Assembly (NCBI RefSeq): GCF_000004825.1
Contig: NW_008805070.1
Span: 2,206,873-2,270,872, forward strand
Length of the DNA stretch: 64,000 nucleotides
Reading direction: 5' to 3'
DNA from: Heterostelium album PN500
Taxonomy: Eukaryota; Evosea; Eumycetozoa; Acytosteliales; Acytosteliaceae
A program made the translations under genes and the position numbers. This document shows, one piece after another, positions 45,507 to 56,776 of the stretch. The notes beneath the pieces were generated by a model, which had not been told where the DNA came from, made no database searches, and worked only from the letters and a program-made list of their open reading frames with translations. Position 1 is the first letter of the stretch; the number at the start of each line of letters is the position of its first letter.

Positions 45507-46596
45507 TCAAATTTATGTTTACTCTATATAGCAATGCATAAACTATCTCTGATTCATACAGATTTGAAACCTGAGAATATACTTTTAGAAAACTCAAACT
45601 ATAGTATATCGAACAGGATGTTACCTACACAACTGAAAAATCGTATGATTCACTATCTACAAAGATTGTTTCAAAATACACACAACAACAACAATAACAC
45701 TTTTACAAAGACCTCTTCTCCAACTTCATCTACTACGACATCGTACCAAAACACTAAAGATCTCTCACCACCATCACCACAACCACCATCACCACCATCG
45801 TCATCAAACAACAATAGCAATGAGAATAGCAACAGTAACAGCAACAGCAGCGGCAGAAGCAGCAACAGTAAAGACCTACATAGTGATTTCAATCTTTTCG
45901 ATGATGAATACTATCATTTAGAGCAAACCGATATCGTAGTCATTGATTTTGGTGGTGCAACCTTTGACGATAAGCATCACACTAGCGTTGTATGCAGTCG
46001 TCCTTATCGTCCACCAGAGATTATCTTGGGCAATGGTTGGTCTTATCCTTGTGACATGTGGGGTATAGGTTGTATTTTAGTAGAGCTTTACACTGGTGCA
46101 ACTTTGTTTGACACTCATAGCAATCGTCAACATTTAGCAATGATGGAAAGAGTAATTGGACCTTTACCACAACATTTAACTCAAAATTCAAAGTATTTAT
46201 CATTTTATCTTTAAATTAAGATTGGTTAAATAACTAACTAAAATTTTAATCTTTTTTTTTTATTTTTATTTATTCATTTCTATTTATAGGAAATATTACC
46301 CAACCGGTGAATATCTTGATTGGAAACATGATGAAGATACAAGAAGTTTGGAAAAAGTGAATTCTATGAGGGGTTTGGTTGTATGTATTTTTGTATTTAT
46401 TCGTTTTTATAGCACACCAACTAATATTTGATTCAAAAAAAAAAAGGAATATTTTCACCCAGAACATCAAAAGCTTTTAGATTTAATATCAAAGTTATTA
46501 GAATATCAACCTTCAAAGAGACTATCGGCTTGTGACGCTCTCAACCATCCGTTCTTTCACGAAAAGATTGATAATGACTTGTTTTATTACAAATAA
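43809..46596 (+). CDS. LAMMER (CLK-type) dual-specificity protein kinase
   Basis: Six exons (43809-44901, 44958-45141, 45220-45386, 45532-46192, 46290-46380, 46447-46596) give 781 residues. The first 360 residues are Asn/Ser/Tyr-rich with Arg-Asp elements. The kinase begins YKVVRVVGTGTFSTVVEC, then VAIKIVR (catalytic Lys), SLIHTDLKPENIL (catalytic loop with the HTD typical of CLKs), VIDFGGATFDD (Mg loop), CSRPYRPPEIILG and QHLAMMERVIGPLP, the LAMMER signature. Unlike most CLKs, about 115 residues of Asn/Ser/Pro-rich sequence are inserted between the catalytic loop and the DFG. CLKs phosphorylate SR splicing factors, and the RNA-processing neighbours fit by theme only. Confidence 0.94.
45471..45504. 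repeat. CT dinucleotide microsatellite
   Basis: About seventeen CT units inside an intron of the LAMMER kinase gene, part of an extended pyrimidine-rich tract before the acceptor. Confidence 0.9.
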
Positions 46597-46940
46597 TTAA
46601 ATCTTTGTTTACAACAATAAATTTTTAACAACTATTTATCAATAAAAATATTTATTGGTATGTGCACTCTAGAAATATCTATAACTAATAATTTTAAGAT
46701 TTTCTTTAAATTGAATAATCAAATTGATAAACCAAAAAATTAAATAAAAATAAAATACCAAATGGCATTTTACCAAAGTGCTTGGTGACAAAGCAAAAAT
46801 GATTTGCAAATTTAATTGTTCGGAATAAGCAAAAAGATCTTTTGTCAATCCAGTTCTCAAGAGTGGCACAAAATTTCTGTGACAAAGGATATTATTTCAA
46901 AGCTTCGAAAATATATATATAACTTATTCTAACAGAGAGT
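46597..46940. other. Spacer with TATA-like promoter
   Basis: AT-rich spacer. An ATATATATATAA element at 46911-46922 lies about 20-30 bases before the ATG of the small Cys-rich gene. Confidence 0.4.
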
Positions 46941-47258
46941 ATGTGCAAATTTCACAATTGTAAAATGTGCCAACAAAACAGGTTTAAAGAAATGTGTTTA
47001 ACCAGATTTGAACAGGTTTATTGTCCACAAAAAAACTGCCGTGGAATGGGATACTGTAAAAAGTGCTATGGACATAATACAACAAAGAGACATTGCATAT
47101 GTTGCGATTGTGGAAAAGGAAATTGTGAACGAGACAAAGAACATATTCGAGAAGTCCTCAAAAAGGGTGGTGAAGATGACGGCCAGGAAGACAGTGATGA
47201 CAGTGATGACAGTGTCAATGAGTTGACATCAGCTATACAAAAACTTAGCGCCAAGTAG
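46941..47258 (+). CDS. Small Cys-rich protein, likely zinc-binding
   Basis: Intronless, 105 residues starting at an ATG, with higher GC than the spacers. Thirteen Cys plus several His in residues 1-62: C-x4-C-x2-C, CPQKNC, YCKKCYGH and HCICCDCGKGNC. The spacing suggests two or three zinc sites, somewhat like the Cys-rich R1 domains of CDCA7-type proteins, but the match is too weak to name. The last 40 residues are acidic with repeated DDSDDS, then a short helix (VNELTSAIQKLSAK). The AG just before AGAGTATG could be a splice acceptor, so an upstream exon is possible. Confidence 0.6.
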   Translation: MCKFHNCKMCQQNRFKEMCLTRFEQVYCPQKNCRGMGYCKKCYGHNTTKRHCICCDCGKGNCERDKEHIREVLKKGGEDDGQEDSDDSDDSVNELTSAIQKLSAK

Positions 47259-47649
47259 ACACTTGGGTACTTCCAAGTATCTATCCAACTTTATATAAGA
47301 ATCATTTAATAAACCAACAAAAATTATAAAAAAAAAGAATATAATCTTTGGAAAATAATCAAATAAACACAAAGAAGAGATTTATTTTAATCATAATCTT
47401 GTTAGTTATCAAATTTTTTTAGATTTTTGTTTGTATTTTTTTAAAATAAATTAAAAAAAAGTGATTTTGCAAAAACAAATCTAAAAAATAGATTACAAAA
47501 TTTGGATTTTATTAGTTATAATATTATATTATTTTATGTTTATTAAATGGTAATTTAATTCAACTATACATACACAACACATACCCAACTAACTAACTAA
47601 TCGATAGACAAGTAAAAGCAATACAGTTAGTGGTACCAATGGCGTATCT
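47259..47649. other. Intergenic spacer
   Basis: AT-rich, holding the ku70 promoter. No gene seen. An out-of-frame ATG at 47639 lies just before the chosen ku70 start. Confidence 0.45.
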
Positions 47650-50088
47650 ATGTCGTCGATGTCAGGAGCACAGTTTTTCAACTATATAGATGACGACGAT
47701 GAGGAGAATGAAGGTGGTTGGGATAATTTGTTTGCTGCCAAAGATAACGATGATGATGAACAACAACAAGCAAACGCATATCAATACCAAGTAATGAGAG
47801 ATTGTATCATCTTTCTTATTGACACCTCAAAGGCAATGTTTGAGCCAGACCCTGTTACAAAGGAGAAACCATTCGATAATGCCATTAAATGTTTAATACA
47901 AACGATCACCGATAAGATTATAACAAGTGATAGTGATCTTATTGGTTTATGTTTATACAATACTGTAAGTCAAAATGACTCTATACTCTACTTGCAAATA
48001 GAAAATTACTAATCACAGCGCAATCTATATTTTATGTTTATATTATAGGACAAGAATAAGAATCTAAATGATTTTGAAAATATTTATGTATTATTTGACT
48101 TGGATATACCCGATCCAAAAACAATTCTGTTGTTAGAAGATATTCTGGAGGGTGATTATAGTTCTTTCGGTGGTTACACTGAAAATAAAGATATGGTGTT
48201 TTGTGATGCACTTTGGACTTGTTCTACAATGTTTTCGAATTGGTAAGATATATAAATTTATTGATACAAATCATTTAATGTCAAAATGCTAACCTTTATT
48301 CTATTATTATATAGTAATATAAAACTATCACATAAACGTATATTTTTATTTACAAATCAAGATCAACCAACACAAGACAATGATAATCAAAAGGTAATTG
48401 CAATTCAGAGAGCAAAGGATTTATCTGATTTAGGTATTGAAATTGAACTATTTTCAATGAACAATGCTCTTTCCGATCATCCATTCGATTTCTCATTGTT
48501 CTACCAAGAGATTATCATTTTGCAAGATGACCAAATCGTTGACCAAGATTTTAGTTCCGCTTCTAGATTCTCACAGCTCTTCTCAAAGTTGAAGCGTAAA
48601 CAGTTTAAGAAGCGATCATTAGGTCAACTACCGATGTATATTGGCAAGGATGTCGTTATCGGAACACAATTGTATAGTTTGGTATCGGCTGCCACAAGAT
48701 CGTCACCAACTATGCTCGATCCAGCAAGCAATCTACCGATAAAGACACTCACCAAAAATATTTGCATGTCAAGTGGCACCACTCTTTTGCCGTCACAGAT
48801 TGCTTATTGTATGTACTACGGTGGTGAACCGGTTGTCTTTGAGAAGAGAGAGGTAGACTCTATCCGTTCGTTAGACCGTGTCGGTTTAACACTGCTTGGA
48901 TTCAAACCGAGTAAGGCAGCACTCAAAAGACATCGATTAGTCAAACACTCCAACTTTTTGTTTCCAGACGAGAAATCTATCACTGGATCTACACGTGCAC
49001 TCAATGCACTGCTCGATGCAATGCTATCGAGTGATCGGGTTGCGATTGCCAAATTCCTGCCTCGTTCAAACACCTCTCCAAGAATGGTTGCTCTCGTCCC
49101 ACAAGAGGAGGACGAAGATCTTCGAATGCCACGTGGATTCCATATCATCTATTTGCCGTATGCCGACGATATTCGTGCGATCCAAGTGGAGCAGAGCGAG
49201 TCTACAGCAACAACAAACCAGATCGATTGTGCGAAACAAGTGATCAAAGCATATCATATCGATTATAATCCAGCCGACTTTCTCAATCCAGCACTACAGA
49301 AACACTATGCCAATCTTCAAGCGCTTGCTTTAGAGCGTGACTCTGTAGCGCCAACCACCGACAATACAAAACCAAACAAAGATAAACAAGATGAAAATCA
49401 AGATCTCGTCAAACAATGGGAGGATTCGGTATACTCTAGTGATTATGTACAACAACTCAACCAATCAAAGAAAAGAGATCGTGAGAATAAGAATGCACTT
49501 GCCAAACTCGATTGGGAGAAACTCGCAGAGAATGGTGGAATCGTGAAGCTAACAGTTGCAGATTTGAATGAATTCCTCAAGAACCAAGGTCAGAAAACAC
49601 CAACCAAAGCAAAGAAGGCTGATTTAGTTGAGGTGGCAACTGCATATATCAAAGAAGGAAAGCTCGATAAAAAGAAATTGGATCTTTTGAAATCGGACGA
49701 TGCCGAAACAGCTCTCTACAATGATAGAGATAATGATGAAGATGAAAAGAATAGACCAAAGAAAAAGACAAAATCATCGTCATCAGCAGCGGCAACAACA
49801 ACAACTACAACTACCACCACAACAAGAAAGAAAGCAAGTAAAGCAAAAACAACCAAAAAGACAACAAAAAAGAGTGATGAAATTATGGATGTTGATGATG
49901 ATGACGATGTAATGTTTGCTGTAAACAGTGACGATGACGACAATTTCACCATGCCTACTAAACCAATCACAAGATCACAGAGTGATCCGCTCGGATTAGG
50001 AAATGTAAAACCAATTTGTAAATATGATGGTAAATGTTATCGTAAAAACCCAGATCATTTAGAACAATTTAGGCATACAAAACAGTAA
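47650..50088 (+). CDS. ku70: Ku70 with SAP domain and C-terminal PBZ zinc finger
   Basis: Three exons (47650-47964, 48049-48242, 48315-50088) give 760 residues. The vWA-like domain starts RDCIIFLIDTSKAM. The Ku core beta-barrel holds MSSGTTLLPSQIAYCMYYGGEPVVF and GLTLLGFKPSKAAL, and the C-terminal arm includes FNPADFLNPALQKHYANLQALAL-type sequence. A SAP-like DNA-binding helix pair is at about residues 615-650 (LTVADLNEFLKNQGQ, KADLVEVATAYI). After a basic Thr/Lys linker, the last 26 residues are a PAR-binding zinc finger (CKYDGKCYRKNPDHLEQFRH, with a C-x5-C...H...H pattern). Ku70/80 binds DNA ends in non-homologous end joining. In Dictyostelium the Ku70 PBZ is reported to tie end joining to ADP-ribosylation. 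Confidence 0.96.
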
Positions 50089-50173
50089 ATTCTTTTGGAA
50101 ATAAAAAAAGTTAACTTGTGTGTATAAATAAATATATTTAAAAAAATAGTGTTGTTTATTATAATATATGATT

Positions 50174-50817
50174 TTAGAAAAGATTTCCTGTTAGCAACTC
50201 TTCTGAACGTTTCTTTGCTTTGACCTTCTTTTTCATGACCATCTTTGATGCTGGATCTTCTGATGGTGGTGTTAAAGTCCAGAATGGAATCCAATCTGGT
50301 GCATCGTCGTGTGTGTCAACTAACATTGCAGTCTTTCTTAGATCCTCTGGTAGCTCTGCAATTGCTTCCCATTGATAATGCATCTATAGATTATGTGTAT
50401 GTTTTGTGATTGAGATTAATACTAAATCTGCTTGTTATTTCGAATCAATTATTATATATTTACAGCATATTTTTCTTCATCATCACGTCTCTTTTCAATT
50501 TCCTTTCTATATTTATCGTATTGATGTATGAACAATCTTAACTCTTTTTCTTCCTCTGTTTGTTCTGGTTGTTTATCCAAATCTGGTCTCTTGAAAGTAC
50601 TAGTGAATCTCTGTTTAATCTTGTCCATGCTAGTCTTTGAAATCTTTGATTCTACAACCTTTCCATCGTCATCATCAAAGTCATCTTTTTGCATATGTTC
50701 CGGTAGTTTATGCTTGTTGACTCTTGCACGACCCAATATATATAATGAATTTGGTGTTACAGTATTCGATTTATGTAACAGTCCTACAATCGATCTTCTC
50801 ATACAGATTGATGTCAT
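50174..50817 (-). CDS. Probable mitochondrial ribosomal protein (mL40-like)
   Basis: Two phase-0 exons (50817-50464, 50383-50174) give 187 residues. The N-terminus is basic and hydroxylated with no early acidic residues (MTSICMRRSIVGLLHKSN), which suits a mitochondrial targeting peptide. A charged helix follows (EEEKELRLFIHQYDKYRKEIEKRRDD), then HYQWEAIAELPEDLRKTAM and a WIPFWTLTPP motif. This pattern resembles fungal-type mL40 proteins of the mitoribosome large subunit. The family call rests on the LPE-LR-A and TPP spacing and is not firm. Confidence 0.5.
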
Positions 50818-51402
50818 TTCTATACTCTATATAATAAAATAATGAATAATGAAAATCAATATGATTGTACAAAACGAATCAATATGTTTCAAAAAAAAAA
50901 AATCAATAAAAAAAAAAAAAAGTTTTTTTCTTTTTTTTTTTTTTTTTTAAATTTCATTTTTTTTTTTCATTGTTCGACAATAGACTTATGTTTATTAGCA
51001 AGCACTGATTTTCATTGATTTATATCATATTTAAAAAGGTAGAGATTTATACTAAACCTTCTTTTCACAAATATAGTAAATAGAAAACTCACTCGCCACC
51101 ATATCAGTAACACTAAACATCGACACAATGTTTTTATTGATCATAGAAATGTTAAACTATAGAATATCTAGATATCTCCATCATCATATCACTAGTTATT
51201 AAATAATATTCTTCAAAGTGTTTAGATAGATAACATATTGATTAATCTACATTCTTTCAATCAACACCACTCTCTACTCTTTGTTGCAACTATTTAATCT
51301 TTTTTTTTTTTACTTTAATAGATTACATTATTAAATAGCAATTAATATTCACTTTGTTTATTTATTTTTTTTTATTTTTATTTTTTTAAATTAGATTTCA
51401 AG
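50818..51402. other. Divergent promoter region
   Basis: Contains poly(A)/poly(T) runs near 50890-50965, likely shared by two divergent genes. An intron-like acceptor (TTAG) just before the NDUFA2 ATG suggests a 5' leader intron. Confidence 0.45.
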
Positions 51403-51931
51403 ATGTCCTGGAGAGCTCTCTTATCACATAATCTCCAAGAGATTAGAATTCACTTTTGTCAATCAACACCAAGCAGTGAAGGTTTAAGGTAACAAACAAA
51501 CAAACATTTGTATATCCATTTTCTCTTAATTGCTAATCATTTTATCTTTATATATATAAATATATATAGAAACTTCATTACTAAAAACTATACAGATTTG
51601 AAAAAGTTGAATCCAAAGTTACCATTGATGGTTCGTGAGGGACACGGAATTGAACCTGTAATTTATGCAAGATACGGTATGAATAAATCATTCTAAAGTA
51701 ATCTATTTGACATTAAAGCCTTTACTAACAATTTCATTATTTTAAATAGATTGGGGACAAGAAGAAAAGAAAGTTGTAACAAATTTATCAGAACAAGAGG
51801 TTGAAGAGAAATTGAAAGAATTGTGTTTGATTGGAAACAAACTCGATCGTTCACCAGAGAGTGAATTCGACGAAGTTGATGTTATTACATCATACAATAG
51901 ACCAGCTTCCGCTTTCAGAACAGTTTTTTAA
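51403..51931 (+). CDS. ndufa2: NADH dehydrogenase (complex I) subunit NDUFA2 / B8
   Basis: Three exons (51403-51488, 51570-51676, 51750-51931) give 124 residues. The family's thioredoxin-like fold is seen in LLSHNLQEIRIHFCQSTPSS, the NFITKNYTDLKKLNPKLPLM helix and EGHGIEPVIYARYDWGQEEK. It is an accessory subunit of the complex I matrix arm. The C-terminal 35 residues extend beyond the animal protein. Only one of the two Cys of the human redox pair appears to be present. Confidence 0.92.
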
Positions 51932-52118
51932 TAATAGTAGTAGTATTAATAGTAATAAATAAATAAATCATGATTAACCAATTTTTATAGAGATGCACAA
52001 TTCAATTTTATAATTATAATACAGGTTTCATTCTATTGAAAGTTGTCTCTTCAATCAAATTGATTGTTAATAATCATGTAGCACAAGATATATGAACAGT
52101 TGAATTTTTTTTTTTTAG

Positions 52119-52341
52119 ATTAACTTGTGTAGATGGTTTAGATTACAAGAACCAACGAGGTTAAAGACACTGGGTTCAACTAAACCCAAGAAGTGAGTTC
52201 TCATTCTAAAACTTAAACTTATCATATTTCAATGTTACTAATCATTTGTTGTTATTAAAAAAATTTAGATGGCTGTTTAAGATGACTTGTAGATTTAATA
52301 TCAATAACTCTAACAAAAATAACATTCAATATCAATATTAA
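52119..52341 (+). pseudogene. Two exon-like fragments with intact splice signals, no start
   Basis: TTTTTAG acceptor, 74 coding-like bases, a GTGAGT donor at 52193, a TTTAG acceptor, then 73 bases to a stop. They join in frame to 48 residues (LCRWFRLQEPTRLKTLG..., then WLFKMTCRFNINN...). I find no upstream exon or ATG. It could be the 3' end of a decayed gene or chance. Confidence 0.25.
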
Positions 52342-52559
52342 TATGTTTTAAATAAAAATTATAAAATTTATTAATATTGCTATTATTTATGGTTTATTTT
52401 ATTTTTTTCAATGATTTGATTTACTGAATGAATATCTCATTTTTTTTCCTCTTTCTATCAATTAATTGGGTCGGACGGTTTGGAAATTGAACACATTAAA
52501 GTAGATATCATAAATAATATCTTCTTCAATTTAAATTTCTTTTAGGTTCAAATCAAATA

Positions 52560-52721
52560 ATGCAAACTTTTGTCGACATCATGAATAATGTATTAAAAAA
52601 ATTTCCAAGCGGCGATCAACTTTTCATTTTGATTGAATTCCTGTTTTTGCAAAGATCAAACTTGAATGATCCACCCTTTCATAGAGACACGGTTCACCAC
52701 CCAACAGTTGGTTCAGAATAA
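52560..52721 (+). CDS. Short ORF, 53 residues, unknown
   Basis: ATG-initiated and non-repetitive (MQTFVDIMNNVLKKFPSGDQ...), with a TTTTAG acceptor just upstream. Composition is protein-like and base content is above the spacer average. No family is recognised. It may be a remnant or a small gene. Confidence 0.25.
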   Translation: MQTFVDIMNNVLKKFPSGDQLFILIEFLFLQRSNLNDPPFHRDTVHHPTVGSE

Positions 52722-53026
52722 ACTAAAAATAAAAAATTATTGTTTTACATATAAGTATGTTAGTGTTAAGTTTTAATAATCATCATGTTGACACCAAATC
52801 TTTTATGTTGAATAATAATGTTAAGTTAATGGGCTTCAGTCGTCTGCCTTTCACCAAATTTAAATTTTTTTTTTTTTCCAAACTAGAGAGAGTGATTATT
52901 ATTAAAATAATTATTTATTATTTGAAAAGGTGGTAATTAATAGGTGCACCCACTTCCCCACTTTCAACACATTTACTTTTACATAGTTCGAGAAGTGAAC
53001 AGTGCAAGTCAGTGAAGAACGAAACC

Positions 53027-53034
53027 TATAAAAA
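53027..53034 (+). promoter_or_regulatory. TATA box-like element of the chitinase gene
   Basis: TATAAAAA close upstream of the chitinase ATG, with an A-rich ACAACAATG leader. Confidence 0.45.
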
Positions 53035-53067
53035 CAACAATGTTGTTGTTGATAAAGTCATATTGAA

Positions 53068-56000
53068 ATGTTATCAAATAGATATTATTTATTATATATT
53101 TGTATATTTATTACATTGTTATCGTTACCAACTGCTCTATCACAATCAGGTCTTGGAGCTGGTGGTGGAGCTGGAGTCGGGGGTAGTGGCTCTGGAAGAC
53201 CCGTTGGTAACGGAACTGGTAGACCGGTTCAAAATACTGGTGGTAATGGAGTTGCAGGTACTACACCACCAGCTACACGTGATTGTCATTACGTTGATTG
53301 GCAACCAGGCCAAAATTATAGTCGAAATCAAATAGTTAGACGTGGCCCAGGTTTGTTTTACAAGTTGACCAATACCGGTATGAGTGGTGGAAGTGATGGA
53401 ACCGATCCTATCTTATCTCCATGGTATTGGAGTAGAATCGATTGTGTAACCTCTTCAAATACCGGTTTGAATCCTGTTGATCCTTCCATTCCAACCACAC
53501 CAGGTGGCCAAGGAGATTGTTCAGGTGCTGTAGAATGGCAAGCTGGTATCAACTATAATCGTGGTCAAGTCGTCATAAGATATGGTACCTATTACAGGTT
53601 GGTAAACGTGGGTGGGAATGGCAGCGAGGGAACTGATCCCGCTGTATCTTTTTGGTATTGGACTCAAATAAGATGCAATAATAGCAATAGTACAGGTGGT
53701 GTTGCTACTGGTTCAGCACCCACAGCAGCAGCAACAGCAGCAGCAACAGCAGCAGCAACCGCAGCAGCAACAGCAGCAGCAACAGCAGCAGCAACCGCAG
53801 CCGCCACAGGAGCAGCAGCAACCGGTGGAGTCATCGGAGCTGGAGGTTGTAATGCAGTCGATTGGCAAAACGGTGTTAACTACTCTATGGGGCAAGTGGT
53901 TTTATTCAACGGAGTTTATTACAAGGTCGTGAATGTAGGCGCAAATGGATCCGATGGTACTGATCCAACAGTATCCACTTGGTATTGGTCTCAAGTTGAT
54001 TGCAATGGTAACTCTGGAAATGGTGGTAACACTAATCCTTCATCTGGTGCTGGTACAGGTAATACAGTCACATGGCAAGCCGGTGTAAACTATCCTTTAG
54101 GTCAAATCGTAAGTCATAACGGAGCGTGCTACAAGGTTATTAATGCTGGCACCAATGGCAGTGATGGTACTGATCCAACAGTATCAACCTGGTATTGGTC
54201 TCAAGTTGATTGTTCTGCTGGGGGTAGTTCAACTTCATCTTCTTCATCATCAATCACAGGTTCTGCAAATGGTAATGTATTTGATTGGCAAAGAGGTGTA
54301 AACTACCCAATGGGGCAAGTGGTTTCAATGAATGGCGCATGCTACAAGGTTATTAATGTAGGCGCAAATGGTAGTGATGGAACCGATCCAACAGTGTCGA
54401 CATGGTAAGTATTAACAGTTGAAATTATTTAATCGGTTACTAACCTTTATCCTCCTCCTTTGTTGTTCCAATAATTATTAATAACTATAGGTATTGGTCT
54501 CAAGTTGATTGTTCTGCTGGAAGTAGTTCAACTTCATCATCATCATCAACCACTGGTGGATCATCTGGTAATGCAGTTGAATGGCAAAGAGGTGTAAACT
54601 ATCCATTAGGTACATTCGTTTCTATGAATGGCGCATGCTACAAAGTTATTAATGCTGGCGCAAATGGCAGTGATGGAACCGATCCAACTATTTCAGGATG
54701 GTATTGGGCACAAGTAGATTGTTATGCTTCAACTTCCGGCTCTTCTTCTTCATCTAGTGGATCATCTGGTAATGTAGTTCAATGGCAGAGAGGTGTAAAC
54801 TATCCATTAGGTACAGTCGTTTCTTTTAATGGAGCATGTTACAAGGTAGTTAACATAGGAACTAATGGCAGTGATGGTACTGATCCTTCAGTCTCTACAT
54901 GGTATTGGGCACAAGTCGATTGTTCTTCAGTTGGTACTCCTTCATCCTCTACTGGTGGATCAACATGTGGCTCAGTTGCTATTGATTGGTATAGAGATAT
55001 AAACTACCCTTATGGTCAAATTGTAAAATTCAATGGCGAATATTTCAAAGTAGTAAATGTGGGCTTAAATGGCAGTGATGGTACCGATCCTTCAATCTCA
55101 ACTTGGTATTGGTCTAAAATAACAAATTGTGATGGTGGTAGTACAACTTCATCCTCATCAACTGGTGGAAGTGGAACTGCTTCATCTGGTGATTGTAATT
55201 CTATTACATGGCAAAGAGATATCAACTATCAAATTAATCAAGTTGTTTGGCTAGGTGGGAATCTATATAAGTTGATTAATATAGGTGCAAATGGCAGTGA
55301 TGGAACTGATCCTTTAATCTCAACTTGGTATTGGTCATTGGTTACCTGTCAAAACGGTGTGGTTCAAGTAGGTGGTGGTAGTGGAGGTACCGATACCACA
55401 AGTCCACCAAATCCACACAATCCAGGATATTGGATCGTTAGTGAATCGGAATTCAACCAAATCTTTCCAAATAGAAATCCATTCTATACCTATAGTGGAT
55501 TGGTTTCTGCTTTGCCAGCCTATCCAGCATTTACTTTTACCGGTGATAATGTTACAATGTTACAAGAAGCAGCGGCATTTTTAGGTAATGTATTATTCTA
55601 TAGATCAAAGAGATCAGATGTATATTTTATTTATTTATATGTTATCCAATTCTAATTCTTTAATATCGACAATCAACTCTTCATATCAATAGCAAATGTA
55701 AATCATGAGACCGGAGGATTAGTTTATATTCGTGAAATCAATCAAGCGAATTGGAATTCATATTGTTCAACAGGATCATGTGGAGATAAACAATATTATG
55801 GTCGTGGTCCAATTCAATTGAGTTGGAATTATAACTATGCGGCAGCTGGCAATGCACTTGGATTGGATCTATTAAATAATCCAGATTGGGTTGCAACAGA
55901 CTCATCTATTGCTTGGAAGACCGCTCTATGGTATTGGAATACTCAAAGTGGTGCTACATCAACAACACCTCACTATGCAATGGTTTATCAACATTCATTT

Positions 56001-56138
56001 GGTCAAACAATCAGAGCTATCAATGGAGGACTGGAATGTAATGGTGCCAACTCTGCACAAATGCAAAGTCGTGTTCAATACTATCAAAATATTTGTGGAA
56101 TTCTTAATATTCCAACAGGTGATAATTTACAATGTTAA
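53068..56138 (+). CDS. Secreted GH19 chitinase with nine chitin-binding modules
   Basis: Three exons (53068-54404, 54491-55584, 55693-56138) give 958 residues. A signal peptide (LLYICIFITLLSLPTALS) precedes nine modules of about 45 residues, each with D/E-W-Q-x-G-x-N-Y near the start and GSDGTDP..S-WYWSQVDC at the end. This is the CBM5/12 aromatic pattern. Ser/Gly-rich linkers and one repeated Ala-Thr linker separate them. From about residue 770 a GH19 catalytic domain follows: WIVSESEFNQIFPNRN, FLANVNHETGG with the catalytic Glu, YYGRGPIQLSWNYNYAAAG and AWKTALWYWNTQ. This is closer to bacterial (Streptomyces ChiC-like) loop-poor GH19 enzymes than to long plant forms. It would cleave chitin outside the cell or in food vacuoles. 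Bacterial origin is possible but untested; the introns argue for long residence. Confidence 0.93.
53724..53815 (+). repeat. GCA/ACA-type tandem repeat coding an Ala-Thr linker
   Basis: Imperfect repeats of a 12-base unit give AAAT repeated about seven times between the second and third chitin-binding modules. GC-richer than the surroundings and probably length-variable. Confidence 0.8.
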
Positions 56139-56776
56139 AAAAAAACAAAAAAAAAACAAAAAAAAAACAAACCAACATATATTATATCTTTAAATAAAAT
56201 TTATAATATTCATATTTTTAAAATTAAAAATCAAATTGTGTTATGAAATTATAAATAATAATATTTAATAAATGAAATAAATTTATAGTTTCTATCATAT
56301 TATGCCAGGCCAACCAAAGATTGATTCATCTCTTAAATTCCATAGATCAAATGATAGAATTTGAAATTTTCATTACCAGACAAGATGATTCAAGAAAAAT
56401 AAATCATATATTAATTAAAAACTGGAAAATTGATTGGAAATAATGTATTTAAAAAATTAATGCCCCTATTACCAAATACCCAGTCAGAATTTCGATTAAA
56501 TATCAAAAATGAAATGATTTTGTAAACATTGACTGAGTTTGAAAGAAAAATGAAAAAAAGATGTGTTTGAATTTGATTTTCTCAATTTAATATGAATAGA
56601 GGAGTTTTGATCGGATTTTTGAAATTTTTTTTGGTTTTAAAGGAATATAAAAAGATTGTTTATGTTAATACTTCATCAAACTAAAAAAAAATAATCAATT
56701 TCAAAATTCAAAAGTATTTTACAAAAACAGAAAGTTTAAACTTTTTTTCAATATTCTTTTAAATCAATAAATCGAA
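56139..56776. other. Intergenic spacer upstream of the H4 gene
   Basis: AT-rich. A TATAAAAA element lies at 56646-56653, some 125 bases before the H4 ATG. Short ORFs here are under 25 codons. No gene seen. Confidence 0.4.

Larger units (their letters stand above)
51932..53067. other. 1.1-kb region upstream of the chitinase with coding fragments
   Basis: Mostly AT-rich spacer. Two possible fragments are listed separately (52119-52341 and 52560-52721). A TATAAAAA element lies at 53027-53034, about 35 bases before the chitinase ATG. Confidence 0.4.

Noticed and set aside
52165-52195. tRNA-like T-arm (GGGTTCAACTAAACCC)
   Set aside because: No matching acceptor stem, D-arm or anticodon arm in the right positions. 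The same bases fit an exon-like fragment better.
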